64,000 nucleotides of DNA from Denitrovibrio acetiphilus DSM 12809 (GTDB lineage: Bacteria > Chrysiogenota > Deferribacteres > Deferribacterales > Geovibrionaceae): assembly GCF_000025725.1 (NCBI RefSeq), contig NC_013943.1:1550001-1614000 (forward strand). Reading direction: 5' to 3'. Below the pieces are notes generated by a model. It searched no databases. It saw nothing but the letters and a program-made list of their open reading frames with translations, and had not been told where the DNA came from. A program made the position numbers and the translations under genes. Position 1 is the first letter of the stretch. Every line of letters begins with the position of its first letter. Below, piece after piece: positions 43,664-52,921 of the stretch.

Positions 43664-45949
43664 ATGTCTAATAACAAGAAAGTGACCAGAGAAGAAGCTC
43701 TGGAGTATCATAAATACCCCAGAAACGGAAAGATAGAGGTCACACCTATCAAACCTTGCTACACGCAGAGAGATCTCTCTCTTGCCTATACCCCGGGTGT
43801 CGCAGAACCTTGCAGAGAGATTGAGGCAAACCCTGAACTTGTCTATGACTACACATCTAAGGGCAACCTTGTTGCAGTTGTTTCAAACGGAACTGCCGTA
43901 CTGGGGCTCGGCAACATTGGCGCAGCAGCAGGTAAGCCGGTTATGGAGGGGAAAGGCGTACTCTTTAAAAGATTCGCCGATGTTGATGTTTTCGACATAG
44001 AAATCAACTCACAAAACCCCGACGACGTAATAAAAGCATGTGAACTCATGGAGCCTACTTTCGGCGGCATAAACCTTGAAGATATTAAAGCGCCCGACTG
44101 TTTTTATATAGAAGAAACACTTAAAGAAAAACTTAATATTCCTGTTTTTCATGACGACCAGCACGGAACAGCAATCATCGCCGTTGCAGCTCTGATAAAC
44201 GCTCTTGACCTTATCAACAAAAAGATAGGGGACATCAAAATCGTAATCAACGGAGCAGGTGCAGCAGGCATCGCAATAGGCAAGCTCATTATACTGCTGG
44301 GCGGTAAACAGGAAAACATATATATGTGCGACACAAAAGGTGTCATTTATACCGGACGTAAAGAAGGGATGAACAAATACAAAGAGGAGTTTGCTGTAGA
44401 TACAGACAAGCGCTCTCTTGATGATGCCATGGACGGAGCAGATGTTTTCCTCGGGCTTTCCGTAAAGGGAGCCGTGGACAAGCAGATGATCAAGAAAATG
44501 TCCAGAAGTCCTATCATAATGGCTATGGCAAACCCTGACCCTGAAATAACCCCGGAAGAAGTGGCAGAAGTACGCGGTGACGCCATAATGGCAACCGGAC
44601 GCTCTGACTATCCTAATCAGGTTAATAACGTTCTCGGCTTTCCGTTCATCTTCAGAGGCGCATTGGACGTCAGAGCCAAAGCCATCAACGAAGAGATGAA
44701 GCTTGCTGCTGTACATGCTCTCGCGGAGCTTGCCAGACAGGACGTACCTGAAACTGTCTGTAAGGCATACGGCGTAAATAAAATTGAATATGGTCCGGAC
44801 TATATCATTCCGAAGCCATTTGACCCAAGAGTTCTCACATGGGTTGCTCCCGCTGTTGCAAAAGCAGCGATAGACTCAGGTGTTGCACAGAAAGAAATAC
44901 CTAGTTTCGAAAAATATAAAGATTACCTCGAATCAAGACTCTCTTTTGCCAAGGAGTTCACAAGACACATTATCTCTGTTGCCAAGCAGAAACCTCAGCG
45001 TCTTGTTTTCCCTGAAGGCGAACACGAGAAAATACTCAGGGCAGCAAGCAAGCTTGTTGACGAAAACATCGCAATGCCTATTCTTCTGGGTAACCCCGAC
45101 CGCATATGTGAGATAGCAGAGAAAAATAACATCGACCTCAGAGATATAACTATCATTAACCCGTCACAGTCAGAGAAACTGGACACTTACACTAAACAAA
45201 TCTTCGAGCTTCGCAACCGTAAAGGGATGACAGAAGAGGAAGCAAGAAGACTTCTTGTCCGCATTAACGACTATTACGGAGCCATGATGATAGCAAACGG
45301 AGACGCAGACTGTCTGCTCAACGGGTTTGCCAGGAATTATCCTGACGCTATCAAACCGCTTATGGAGCTTCTTCCTCTTCAGGAAGGCTACACAAGCCCT
45401 TCCGGTGCTTACTTTATGGTTTTCCGCGACAGAATAGTCCTTTGCGCAGACACAACAGTGAATATAGACCCTGATGCAGATGTTCTGGCACAGATTGCAG
45501 TCCAGTCCGCAGACACATGTGCAAAATTTGAAATCGAACCTAAAGTGGCAATGATATCTTTCTCTAACTTTGGTTCTGTCCGTACACCTAGAACAGCAAA
45601 AATACGTGAAGCTGTTCAGATGGTTAAAAACAAATACCCTAACCTCATAATTGATGGTGAAATGCAGGCTGACTCCGCACTTTATAGACCTATCGTGGAT
45701 GATGCCTTCCCGTTCTCTGATATCAAAGGGGATGCAAGCGTTCTGGTTTTCCCTAACCTTGAGGCAGGAAACAGCGCATATAAACTTCTCTGGAGACTCG
45801 GTGGAGGCATAGCAATTGGTCCTATCCTTCAGGGATTCCAAAGCTCTGTTCACGTTCTCCAAAGAGGTGTGGATGTTAACGAAATAGTTAATCTGGCTGC
45901 AATAGCTGTAGTTGATGCTACTGAAAAAGCAAAACAAAAGCATAAATAA
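43664..45949 (+). CDS. maeB: NADP-dependent malic enzyme with C-terminal PTA-like domain
   Basis: This 761-aa enzyme converts malate to pyruvate and CO2 with NAD(P)H. The malic enzyme part is about 1-430: [12 protein letters not shown], Lys region, [14 protein letters not shown] metal site and the Rossmann motif [13 protein letters not shown] phosphotransacetylase-like region is about 435-755 ([31 protein letters not shown]); in known homologs it is a regulatory, non-catalytic domain that binds acetyl-CoA. AGGAGGG (43650-43656) favours the ATG at 43664 over the one at 43658, which is too close. Confidence 0.95.
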   Translation: MSNNKKVTREEALEYHKYPRNGKIEVTPIKPCYTQRDLSLAYTPGVAEPCREIEANPELVYDYTSKGNLVAVVSNGTAVLGLGNIGAAAGKPVMEGKGVLFKRFADVDVFDIEINSQNPDDVIKACELMEPTFGGINLEDIKAPDCFYIEETLKEKLNIPVFHDDQHGTAIIAVAALINALDLINKKIGDIKIVINGAGAAGIAIGKLIILLGGKQENIYMCDTKGVIYTGRKEGMNKYKEEFAVDTDKRSLDDAMDGADVFLGLSVKGAVDKQMIKKMSRSPIIMAMANPDPEITPEEVAEVRGDAIMATGRSDYPNQVNNVLGFPFIFRGALDVRAKAINEEMKLAAVHALAELARQDVPETVCKAYGVNKIEYGPDYIIPKPFDPRVLTWVAPAVAKAAIDSGVAQKEIPSFEKYKDYLESRLSFAKEFTRHIISVAKQKPQRLVFPEGEHEKILRAASKLVDENIAMPILLGNPDRICEIAEKNNIDLRDITIINPSQSEKLDTYTKQIFELRNRKGMTEEEARRLLVRINDYYGAMMIANGDADCLLNGFARNYPDAIKPLMELLPLQEGYTSPSGAYFMVFRDRIVLCADTTVNIDPDADVLAQIAVQSADTCAKFEIEPKVAMISFSNFGSVRTPRTAKIREAVQMVKNKYPNLIIDGEMQADSALYRPIVDDAFPFSDIKGDASVLVFPNLEAGNSAYKLLWRLGGGIAIGPILQGFQSSVHVLQRGVDVNEIVNLAAIAVVDATEKAKQKHK

Positions 45950-45954
45950 AGAAT

Positions 45955-45987
45955 AAGGTCTGCTGCGGGCACCTCCGGGCAGACCTT
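45955..45987 (+). terminator. Hairpin after maeB
   Basis: AAGGTCTGC (45955-45963) pairs with GCAGACCTT (45979-45987). It lies a few bases past the maeB stop, so it probably ends or stabilises that message. Only A-rich sequence follows, so it is not a classic U-tract terminator on the plus strand. Confidence 0.6.
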
Positions 45988-46011
45988 AAATGTGCAAATA
46001 TCTTTCCAAAT

Positions 46012-46113
46012 AAGATACATAAAGATTTATGGCGTTTGCAAGTACCATTGAAATGTATCTTACTCCTCATTCCCTAAGCAGTGGGACGCTTAGTCACCGT
46101 TCCACTGCTTTTT
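46012..46113 (+). ncRNA. Candidate structured RNA with intrinsic terminator
   Basis: AAGATACAT (46012-46020) pairs with ATGTATCTT (46053-46061). A strong 12-bp stem AGCAGTGGGACG (46077-46088) with CGTTCCACTGCT (46098-46109), one G-U, is followed by UUUUU. An alternative stem CTAAGC (46074-46079) with GCTTAG (46088-46093) excludes the terminator stem. It could be a small RNA or a leader for the arsC-like gene 73 bases on. I do not recognise a known class. Confidence 0.5.
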
Positions 46114-46185
46114 AAATAAAACCACAACACTCTAACAATAACCTTAACATTTTGTTTTACGATCAGAAAAAATCCGGAGTTCCTT

Positions 46186-46611
46186 ATGGGGATAAAGAAA
46201 ATTCTTTTTGTATGTGTGCACAACAGTGCCAGAAGTCAAATGGCTGAAGCATTCCTGAATAAATATGCCGAAGGTAAATATATCGCAGAAAGTGCAGGAC
46301 TAAAAGAATGCTCTGTCAACCAATATGCCATTAAAGCGATGGATGAAATCGGTATAGATATCTCCCTAAACAGCTCAAATCTAGTTTTTGATTATTTTAA
46401 ACAGGGACGTCTTTACCATTACGTTGTCAAAGTATGCGACCCAAAATCATCTGAAAGATGTCCGGTTTTCCCTAACATAATAGCCAGCTATAACTGGGAT
46501 ATCAAAGACCCCAGCCTGACCACAGGAACCGAGGAAGAAATATTACAGACTGTCCGCCAGATAAGAGATTCTCTCGAAAAAAATGTCATAAACTGGCTCA
46601 AAGAACACTGA
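46186..46611 (+). CDS. arsC: Arsenate reductase, thioredoxin-coupled (LMW phosphatase fold)
   Basis: This 141-aa protein has the P-loop CVHNSARSQ near residue 10 (CX5R), and a Cys pair in VCDPKSSERCPVFP at the spacing of the C82/C89 shuttle of Staphylococcus ArsC. These three cysteines distinguish it from plain tyrosine phosphatases. It would reduce arsenate to arsenite with thioredoxin. GGAG lies 6-8 bases before the ATG. An ACR3-like transporter is 16 kb away. No arsR is adjacent. Confidence 0.85.
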   Translation: MGIKKILFVCVHNSARSQMAEAFLNKYAEGKYIAESAGLKECSVNQYAIKAMDEIGIDISLNSSNLVFDYFKQGRLYHYVVKVCDPKSSERCPVFPNIIASYNWDIKDPSLTTGTEEEILQTVRQIRDSLEKNVINWLKEH

Positions 46612-46653
46612 AAAATATTTTGTTCTTCATTTTATTATTAACTGATTGCATTT

Positions 46654-46669
46654 TAGCACTATAGTGCTA
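46654..46669. promoter_or_regulatory. Perfect 16-bp palindrome TAGCACTATAGTGCTA
   Basis: This full palindrome lies 24 bases before the ATG of the zinc ribbon gene and 42 bases after arsC. A chance 16-bp perfect palindrome is uncommon, so it may be an operator for the 46694-49322 genes. The binding protein is unknown. Confidence 0.5.
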
Positions 46670-46693
46670 TTGTCTTAGCTATGGAGAATCACA

Positions 46694-46930
46694 ATGGAAA
46701 AGACAATAAGATGTCCTGAGTGCGGTGATACCGTTACCCCTGAATTCGGCATGTGTCCTGAGTGCCACCACCAGTTCAAAAGGATCGAATATTTGCAGCA
46801 GGGGCTCAGCGAAGACGAATTTACCGAACAAAAAGGGTTAAAGGTCAATTCAGCACTTTTCGGAAAGATAAAAGTTATCGGATTTCTGGTTGTTCTGGTC
46901 TTTATCATCTTTAAGTTTTTCACAAGATAA
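46694..46930 (+). CDS. Zinc-ribbon protein with C-terminal membrane helix
   Basis: This 78-aa protein has an N-terminal rubredoxin-like knuckle pair CPECGD … CPECHHQF (two CPxC at about 8 and 21) and a hydrophobic end (about 56-75) that would anchor it in the membrane. Function is unknown. GGAGAATC precedes the ATG. It is 23 bases before the DUF255 gene. Confidence 0.8.
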   Translation: MEKTIRCPECGDTVTPEFGMCPECHHQFKRIEYLQQGLSEDEFTEQKGLKVNSALFGKIKVIGFLVVLVFIIFKFFTR

Positions 46931-46953
46931 CAAAACCTAAATCAAGGGAAATT

Positions 46954-48630
46954 ATGCAGAACAAACTAATAAATGAAAAAAGCCTGTACCTCAGGCAGCA
47001 TGCAGAAAATCCTGTCGCATGGCAGCCTTATAATAATGAAACTCTGGCAATGGCAAAAAGAGAGAATAAGCCCCTTTTCATAAGCATAGGGTACAGCTCC
47101 TGCCACTGGTGCCACGTTATGGCTCACGAGACTTTCGAAGATACAAAAGCAGCGGAAGTTATAAACAAAAATTTTATTCCAATTAAAATAGACAGAGAAG
47201 AACACCCTGAAATAGATAAAAAATACCAGTTTTATCTACAAGCTACAGGAAAACGAGGCGGCTGGCCTCTTAGCGTCTTCACACTTCCCGACGGCAGAGC
47301 ATTCTTTGGCGGGACATACTTTCCACCGGAACCGAGGCACAACCTCCCCTCTTTTACAGATATAACAAATCAGCTCGGGAAGCTCTACCGAGAAAAACCT
47401 CAGGAAGCTTTGAAATATGCTGAAAACTATCAAAAGTTTCACCAAAAATTCATACAGGCGGAACATACTGTTGAGTCACTGCATGAACTTAGTGCTGATG
47501 ACATCCTGAGTATATTTAAAAACATGACAGATAAAGAATTTGGCGGTATCGGCACAGACGCAAAGTTTCCGAATATTCCGGTGCTGACATCCCTTATGAC
47601 ATATTATGAAGATACGGAAGTTTCAGATTTTCTGAAAATGACTGCGGATAAAATGTGCACTTCAGGTTTATATGACCACGTGAACGGCGGTTTCTACCGT
47701 TATACCGTAGACAGAGAATGGCATGTGCCTCATTTCGAAAAAATGCTCTACGACAATGCTCAGAATGCATCTTTTCTGCTTGATATGTTTGAAAAGACAG
47801 ATAATTTGCTATATTTGAAAGTCGCTGAAAAAACTATAGATTTCATCCTTTCTGAGTTCAATACAGAGTTCGGTCTTATATCATCCATGGATGCTGACAG
47901 CCCTTCTGATGACGGAAAAAATGTCGAAGGATTCTACTATCTTGTATCAGAAGCCCATGCGAACCCCATCAAGGAACACATCGACCTCTATGAAGGGGTA
48001 GTAAATGTCAGAACAGCAGACTACGAAACTTACCTCATCCTTGAAAGCCACTTTGAAAAACTGAGGACATCAAATGAAAGGCAGAAGCCAGCAAAAGACA
48101 CTAAAGTTATACTTTCCCAGAACATGCTCTTCTGCTCCGCTCTTCTGCGCATGTTTGAGATGTCCGGCAAAGAATTTTATATGGAACAGGCAACGGCTCT
48201 TATCGGAAAAATGAAACACCTTCACATGGATGAGGAAAATCTGTACCGCATTAATTACGGAGGGGATATTTTCAATAGTATCACTCTTGAAGATTATGCG
48301 TTTACCGTGAAAACATATCTGGATTTCTTTGAAATAACCAATGAACGTCCTTTCCTCGCAGAGGCGGCATCAATAGCAGAAGCAGCTATTGAAAGATTTT
48401 ACGCCGGCGGTATATTCTATCTGGACAGCAATAAAACTATTGTGGATACTTTTGACGACTCCACACCTAACCCATCGTCCCTGCTTGCGGGGCTTATAGA
48501 CAAATACGCAGACTTCATAAACATACCAAAAGATAAAGACATGTTAGATTTCGCATCAGACAGACTAACCAAATACGCAGGCGGACACCCCACCCTGTTC
48601 ACTTATATGAAAGGATATTTAGCCAGATGA
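46954..48630 (+). CDS. DUF255 thioredoxin-like/glycosidase-fold protein (YyaL/Spata20 type)
   Basis: This 558-aa protein has an N-terminal thioredoxin-like domain (about 1-165) with [15 protein letters not shown], and an (alpha/alpha)6 barrel-like body. Other family marks are [26 protein letters not shown] (interrupted by variants) and [26 protein letters not shown]. Usual length is about 650-700 aa, so the C-terminal part is short. Function is unknown. It overlaps the AlkD-like gene by ATGA. Confidence 0.9.
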   Translation: MQNKLINEKSLYLRQHAENPVAWQPYNNETLAMAKRENKPLFISIGYSSCHWCHVMAHETFEDTKAAEVINKNFIPIKIDREEHPEIDKKYQFYLQATGKRGGWPLSVFTLPDGRAFFGGTYFPPEPRHNLPSFTDITNQLGKLYREKPQEALKYAENYQKFHQKFIQAEHTVESLHELSADDILSIFKNMTDKEFGGIGTDAKFPNIPVLTSLMTYYEDTEVSDFLKMTADKMCTSGLYDHVNGGFYRYTVDREWHVPHFEKMLYDNAQNASFLLDMFEKTDNLLYLKVAEKTIDFILSEFNTEFGLISSMDADSPSDDGKNVEGFYYLVSEAHANPIKEHIDLYEGVVNVRTADYETYLILESHFEKLRTSNERQKPAKDTKVILSQNMLFCSALLRMFEMSGKEFYMEQATALIGKMKHLHMDEENLYRINYGGDIFNSITLEDYAFTVKTYLDFFEITNERPFLAEAASIAEAAIERFYAGGIFYLDSNKTIVDTFDDSTPNPSSLLAGLIDKYADFINIPKDKDMLDFASDRLTKYAGGHPTLFTYMKGYLAR

Positions 48631-49322
48631 CATCACAGGAAATTTTAAGCAAACTCAAAGAACTTGGTAATGAAGAAAACCTTAAAGGGATGGCAAAATA
48701 TGGAATTAATACCTCCAGCGCACTCGGGGTTAACGTTCAGGTTTTACGGGAAATAGCTGCCGAAACCGGAAAGGACAATGATCTTGCAGTAGAGCTATGG
48801 GACACAGGCATCCATGAAGCAAAAATACTGGCAACGATAATTGCCGAACCGGAAAAATTCGACGAGGGAACACTCGATAAATGGGCGAACGACATAAACT
48901 CGTGGGATCTATGCGACCAGTTTACCAATAACCTTGTCTTCCATACAGAATTCGCTATGGGAAAAATCCTAGAATGGTGCGTTGCGGACGAACAGTTTGT
49001 CAAACGTGCCGGATTTGCAACTATGGCAAACTATGCTTTAAAATCTCCTGACCTCAGAGAGAAAGATGTAGAAGGTTTTTTCGGGCTGATCATGAACGAA
49101 TGCGGAGACAAACGCAACTATGTCCGTAAAGCTGTAAGCTGGGCATTGCGCAACATAGGCAAACGCACCCTGCACTATAACAGAAAAGCTGTTAAGCTCG
49201 CAAAACAGATGAAAGACGAACCGATAAGACCAGCCAAAGAGACTGCCGGTGAAGCTATAAAAGAACTTCAGAAACCTGATCTGCTTAAAAAACTTAAAGA
49301 CAAGCAGGAAGAAGAAAAATAA
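48627..49322 (+). CDS. DNA alkylation repair protein, AlkD-like
   Basis: This 231-aa all-helical HEAT-repeat protein resembles AlkC/AlkD (DUF1061 group): [34 protein letters not shown] and [17 protein letters not shown]. Family members remove bulky or cationic alkylated bases without flipping them. It starts within the DUF255 stop. Confidence 0.85.
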   Translation: MTSQEILSKLKELGNEENLKGMAKYGINTSSALGVNVQVLREIAAETGKDNDLAVELWDTGIHEAKILATIIAEPEKFDEGTLDKWANDINSWDLCDQFTNNLVFHTEFAMGKILEWCVADEQFVKRAGFATMANYALKSPDLREKDVEGFFGLIMNECGDKRNYVRKAVSWALRNIGKRTLHYNRKAVKLAKQMKDEPIRPAKETAGEAIKELQKPDLLKKLKDKQEEEK

Positions 49323-49382
49323 TCTAAATTTCATATGTAATTATGCTGCATCAATGTTAGAATCTCTTTGTAAACCTTTATT

Positions 49383-49673
49383 ATGGAGAAGACATTGAGT
49401 TATAAGCACTTTTCAAACATTAAATGCGAATATTACCCCTGCCATAAAATAGAAGATCAGAACTGCCTATTTTGCTACTGCCCTCTCTATTTCTTCAAAG
49501 ACTGCGGCGGAGACCCATCGTACATAGGTCAGATCAAAGACTGTTCAAAATGCGTCAGAAATCATGACGAAGAGAGCTACGATTTTATTATGAAAAGACT
49601 CAAACCCGCTTTTAAGCGCATTGGCAAAGACTTAGAGATGCTGACTCTTTGTCCGGATGAAAATAAATTATAA
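49383..49673 (+). CDS. Cysteine-rich small domain protein
   Basis: This 96-aa protein has the pattern CEYYPCHKIEDQNCLFCYCPLY … CGGD … CSKC, that is nine Cys in the first 60 residues. This matches the cysteine-rich small domain often found near cobalamin genes; role unknown. The ATG at 49383 lacks a binding site. A TTG at 49395 with GGAG upstream gives a start SYKHFSN that fits the family better. Confidence 0.8.
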   Translation: MEKTLSYKHFSNIKCEYYPCHKIEDQNCLFCYCPLYFFKDCGGDPSYIGQIKDCSKCVRNHDEESYDFIMKRLKPAFKRIGKDLEMLTLCPDENKL

Positions 49674-49683
49674 TTATGTGAAC

Positions 49684-49749
49684 ATTGTATACAATCGTAT
49701 TGACATTCATATAGCACCTGCGGTATTGTATACCTGTGGGGTATACAAT
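49684..49749 (+). promoter_or_regulatory. rrf2-cco promoter with two palindromic operators
   Basis: Operator 1 is ATTGTATACAAT (49684-49695), a perfect 12-bp palindrome upstream of the -35 TTGACA (49700-49705). Operator 2 is ATTGTATACC (49725-49734), TGTGG, GGTATACAAT (49740-49749). It covers the -10 region (TATTGT 49724-49729), the GTGGGG binding site and the ATG of the Rrf2 gene at 49748. Both use the half-site ATTGTATAC. Confidence 0.75.
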
Positions 49750-50173
49750 GGATTCTTTCATATTAAGAGAAGAAGATTACGCTATAAGGATAATCATCTA
49801 TCTTGCAACTGAGGGCAAAATGGTTAAAACAAAAGATATCTGCAAAAGCCTTTATCTTTCCCGCCCTATCGTTGTCAAAATTATCAATAAACTCAAATCC
49901 TGCGGGTTCCTCATCACTAAAACCGGCAAAGAAGGCGGGCTCACCATTGCTGAAAAGATATACGATGCCAGCCTTTACGACATCTTGCAGTGTATGGGGT
50001 TCAATTCCCGCATGAACCAGTGCACAACGCACAAGGCAACCTGCAAACTGATGCCTATATGCAGCGTTAACGTTCTTTTCTGCGAAATACAGCAGGACAT
50101 CGAAAACCGTCTTAAACAAGCAAAGATCAAAGAGTTTCTCTTTGAAAATAGAGACAGAAAACTGGTTAACTAA
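49748..50173 (+). CDS. Rrf2-family regulator with [Fe-S]-type cysteines
   Basis: This 141-aa winged-helix regulator has DNA-recognition KDICKSLYLSRPIVVKIINKL about 29-49. Three cysteines, C92, C99 and C105 (QCTTHKATCKLMPICS), lie at nearly the IscR/NsrR spacing and could hold an iron-sulfur cluster sensing O2, NO or iron. The start is the ATG at 49748; an earlier in-frame start at 49736 lies in operator 2. It is 20 bases before ccoN, so it likely controls the oxidase operon and itself. Confidence 0.9.
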   Translation: MDSFILREEDYAIRIIIYLATEGKMVKTKDICKSLYLSRPIVVKIINKLKSCGFLITKTGKEGGLTIAEKIYDASLYDILQCMGFNSRMNQCTTHKATCKLMPICSVNVLFCEIQQDIENRLKQAKIKEFLFENRDRKLVN

Positions 50174-50193
50174 TAAACCATTAGGAGGTCTGA

Positions 50194-51597
50194 ATGAACG
50201 AGTATCAATACGACTACAAGACAGCACAGGGGTTTGTCCTGTCTGCTATCTTCTGGGGTGTTATTGGTCTTCTGGCAGGTCTTCTCATATCTGCACAAAT
50301 GTGGGACGCTAATCTTAACTTTGGCGAATACTTTTCATTTGGCAGACTGAGAACCTTCCACACCAATGTTCTTGCATACGGTCTTGGTATCGGTGCAGAG
50401 TTTGGTCTTTTTTACTATATTGTTATACGGCTTACCAAGAGACCTTTGGTTCTTCCTAAGCTTGCAAGAGCTCACCTGTGGATATTTAACATAGGTATTG
50501 CTGCTGCCGGTCTTTCACTTCTTTTAGGAATGAATCAGTCCCTTGAATACGCTGAATTCGAGTGGCCAATTGACGTTGCTATCGTTATCCTGTGGGTAAT
50601 GTTTGCAATCAACGTACTCGGAACAATATTCCTAAGAAAAGAGAAGCACCTTTATGTTTCTCTGTGGTACATTATTGCAACAGTCATCACGGTTGCAATA
50701 CTTTACATTGTAAACAACCTTTCGATTCCAGCAACACTGACAAAGTCTTATCACCTCTTTGCAGGTGTTAACAGTGCAAATGTAGAATGGTGGTATGGAC
50801 ACAATGCCGTGGGATTCCTTTTCACAACTCCAATACTGGCAATGTTCTACTACTTTCTACCCAAATCAACAGGGCTTCCTCTGTTCTCACACAGACTGTC
50901 CATCATCTCTTTCTGGTCACTGATTTTCGCTTATCTGTGGACAGGTGCTCACCACCTTGTTTACACTCCGCTGCCAGACTGGATCCAGACACTTGCTATA
51001 GCTTTTACACTCTTTCTCATCGCACCGTCATGGGGTTCTGTTGTAAACGGCTACTTCACTGTTGATAGAGACTGGTCAAGGATGAGAACACACTACCTCA
51101 CTAAATTCTTCATAGTAGGTATCACATTCTACGGTCTCCAGACTATACAGGGACCATCGCAGGGTATCCGTGTTATCAGCTCCCTTATCCACTATACAGA
51201 CTGGGTTCCGGGGCACGTACACATGGGGACAATGGGCTGGGTGACAATGGTTATCTGCGCTTCTGTCTACTACATGATTCCTGCTATGTATAAAACAGAA
51301 ATATACAGTGAAAAGGTCGCAAATACACACTTCTGGCTTGTGCTTGTGGGACAGCTTATGTTCTCCATCACTATGTGGATCACTGGCATCCAGCAGGGAG
51401 CAATGTGGAAAATGACTACAGAGGACGGTACTCTCCAGTACACCTTCATGGAAGGTCTGGTTCGTAACTATCCTTACTGGCAGATGAGAACAGTTGCCGG
51501 TGTCATATTTGTAGTAGGGATGCTCTTCTTTATCTACAACGTCGCCATGACCATAATCAAAGGCAAGAAAAACCTTGCTAAACTTCAGTCAGCATAA
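50194..51597 (+). CDS. ccoN: cbb3-type cytochrome c oxidase subunit I
   Basis: This 467-aa catalytic subunit has 12 predicted helices. Heme b and CuB ligands appear in FHTNVLAYGLG, VEWWYGHNAVGF, TGAHHLVYTPLPDW and VPGHVHMGTMGW. It reduces O2 to water with high affinity and pumps protons. AGGAGG precedes the ATG. It is normal in length. Confidence 0.96.
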   Translation: MNEYQYDYKTAQGFVLSAIFWGVIGLLAGLLISAQMWDANLNFGEYFSFGRLRTFHTNVLAYGLGIGAEFGLFYYIVIRLTKRPLVLPKLARAHLWIFNIGIAAAGLSLLLGMNQSLEYAEFEWPIDVAIVILWVMFAINVLGTIFLRKEKHLYVSLWYIIATVITVAILYIVNNLSIPATLTKSYHLFAGVNSANVEWWYGHNAVGFLFTTPILAMFYYFLPKSTGLPLFSHRLSIISFWSLIFAYLWTGAHHLVYTPLPDWIQTLAIAFTLFLIAPSWGSVVNGYFTVDRDWSRMRTHYLTKFFIVGITFYGLQTIQGPSQGIRVISSLIHYTDWVPGHVHMGTMGWVTMVICASVYYMIPAMYKTEIYSEKVANTHFWLVLVGQLMFSITMWITGIQQGAMWKMTTEDGTLQYTFMEGLVRNYPYWQMRTVAGVIFVVGMLFFIYNVAMTIIKGKKNLAKLQSA

Positions 51598-51610
51598 GGA
51601 GGCTATAATA

Positions 51611-52498
51611 ATGAGCAAGAATGAAAATTCTATCTATAACAAAGCCCTCCTGTTTTCAATAGTTGCGGCTATAACAGTTCTTATAGGTACGATCGCCACA
51701 GTGTTTGTCCCTATGTTTACAAGCGGAATGCACCCGAAAGTTGACGGACTTAAGCCATACACAGCTCTTCAGCTCGCCGGACGGGATATATATCAGGCAG
51801 AAGGATGCGTAAACTGTCACACACAGACTGTACGCCCTCTGAAAGCAGACGTGCTGAGATACGGTGCATACTCCAAAGCGGGTGAATTTGCTTACGACAG
51901 ACCTTTCCTTTGGGGTTCTAAAAGAACAGGTCCCGATCTCGCCAGAATCGGCGGTAAATACCCTGACGAATGGCACATACAGCATTTCGAAAGCCCACAG
52001 GCTTTTTACCCTAAATCAAACATGCCTCCTTATCCGTGGCTTAAAGAAAAACCTGTAAATGTTAAAGAAACTCTGGCACGCATGGATGCACTCAGCTTTC
52101 CTTACACAGATGAGGAAGCGGCAGAGCTTGCCGATTTAACACAGCTTGATGCGATAGTCGCATACATGCAGGTGATCGGTACAGCCATAGAGAAAGAAGC
52201 CGTTATCACTGTTGATTACGACTCTGTGCCTGAAACAAGTCCTTTAAGCGGAAACGCTGATGCCGTTGTTCTGGGTCAGAACCTTTACAAGGCTGAATGC
52301 GCAGGCTGTCACGGACAGAATGCAGAAGGAAATATCGGCGCATCTCTTGTGGATTACTCCATGGGTGAACTGCCGGACAACGACACCTATGTAACTATCG
52401 CCAACGGTTTTGAAGGCGCTATGCCTGGCTATGCAAGCAAGTTCAGCCAGGACAAAATATGGGCTATCGTTGAGTACATAAATAGTCTCAGAAACTAA
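51611..52498 (+). CDS. ccoO: cbb3 oxidase CcoO fused to a second cytochrome c domain
   Basis: This 295-aa protein has one N-terminal membrane anchor (about 12-36), a CcoO monoheme domain with CVNCH (66-70) and axial Met in SNMPPYPWL, and a linker. A second c-type domain has CAGCH (230-234) and axial Met in AMPGY (271). CcoO normally ends near residue 200; the extra domain looks like one of the CcoP heme domains. I use the ATG at 51611 after AGGAGG; the frame from 51575 starts inside ccoN. Total hemes c in the complex would be two, not three. Confidence 0.92.
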   Translation: MSKNENSIYNKALLFSIVAAITVLIGTIATVFVPMFTSGMHPKVDGLKPYTALQLAGRDIYQAEGCVNCHTQTVRPLKADVLRYGAYSKAGEFAYDRPFLWGSKRTGPDLARIGGKYPDEWHIQHFESPQAFYPKSNMPPYPWLKEKPVNVKETLARMDALSFPYTDEEAAELADLTQLDAIVAYMQVIGTAIEKEAVITVDYDSVPETSPLSGNADAVVLGQNLYKAECAGCHGQNAEGNIGASLVDYSMGELPDNDTYVTIANGFEGAMPGYASKFSQDKIWAIVEYINSLRN

Positions 52499-52512
52499 TA
52501 AGGAGGTACGTT

Positions 52513-52707
52513 ATGATTCAGGAAGAATTCGATAACCTGGAAGAGTTTAACAGGGAAGATACTGAAAATGTACTTCCGCTGGGCTGGCTTATTCTGTTCA
52601 TAGGGCTTATAGTATTTGGTATATACTATGTTTATGCCTATACACCTGCTTTCAGCGGGTGGTCACAGGAAAAACAGCTCGAAGAAGTAATGAAAGACGT
52701 TAAATAA
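52513..52707 (+). CDS. Stand-alone CcoP (FixP) N-terminal membrane anchor
   Basis: This 64-aa protein has one helix (about 23-44) within EDTENVLPLGWLILFIGLIV and a following tail FSGWSQEKQLEE. This is the FixP_N pattern that starts CcoP (…LP.WWL..F…, then GW.). The heme domains of CcoP are absent here; the only extra one is on CcoO. AAGGAGGT precedes the ATG and it is 14 bases after ccoO. I infer a split CcoP; otherwise it could be a CcoQ-like subunit. Confidence 0.75.
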   Translation: MIQEEFDNLEEFNREDTENVLPLGWLILFIGLIVFGIYYVYAYTPAFSGWSQEKQLEEVMKDVK

Positions 52708-52721
52708 CGTAAAACATCTCT

Positions 52722-52755
52722 GGGGCGGATTTTATAGCCGCCCCTTATTTTCTTT
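52722..52755 (+). terminator. Attenuator hairpin inside the cco operon
   Basis: GGGGCGG (52722-52728) pairs with CCGCCCC (52738-52744), followed by a U-rich tract TTATTTTCTTT. It separates the structural genes (ccoN, ccoO and the CcoP anchor) from the assembly genes, so partial termination would make more oxidase subunits than assembly factors. Confidence 0.7.
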
Positions 52756-52771
52756 AAAACGGAGGACAACC

Positions 52772-52921
52772 ATGTTAGGGACCCCGCTATCGTATTTCAT
52801 CTACGGTCTGGTGCTTGTGCTGGTTTTTGCCGGAATCATCGCTTACAACTATTCCAAAAAGAATAAAAGCAAAATAGAGCAGGCAAAATACGACATGATG
52901 GATGATGATGATGAAGATTGA
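52772..52921 (+). CDS. CcoQ/FixQ-like small membrane protein, 49 aa
   Basis: It has one helix (about 8-27, LSYFIYGLVLVLVFAGII), a lysine-rich stretch, and an acidic end (MMDDDDED). GGAGGA lies 8 bases before the ATG. CcoQ proteins stabilise CcoP/CcoN. It overlaps ccoG by 11 bases through the repeated ATG/GAT run. Confidence 0.75.
   Translation: MLGTPLSYFIYGLVLVLVFAGIIAYNYSKKNKSKIEQAKYDMMDDDDED

Noticed and set aside
46012-46113. Known riboswitch or 6S RNA
   Set aside because: I could not match any class motif; it is kept only as an unassigned structured RNA candidate.
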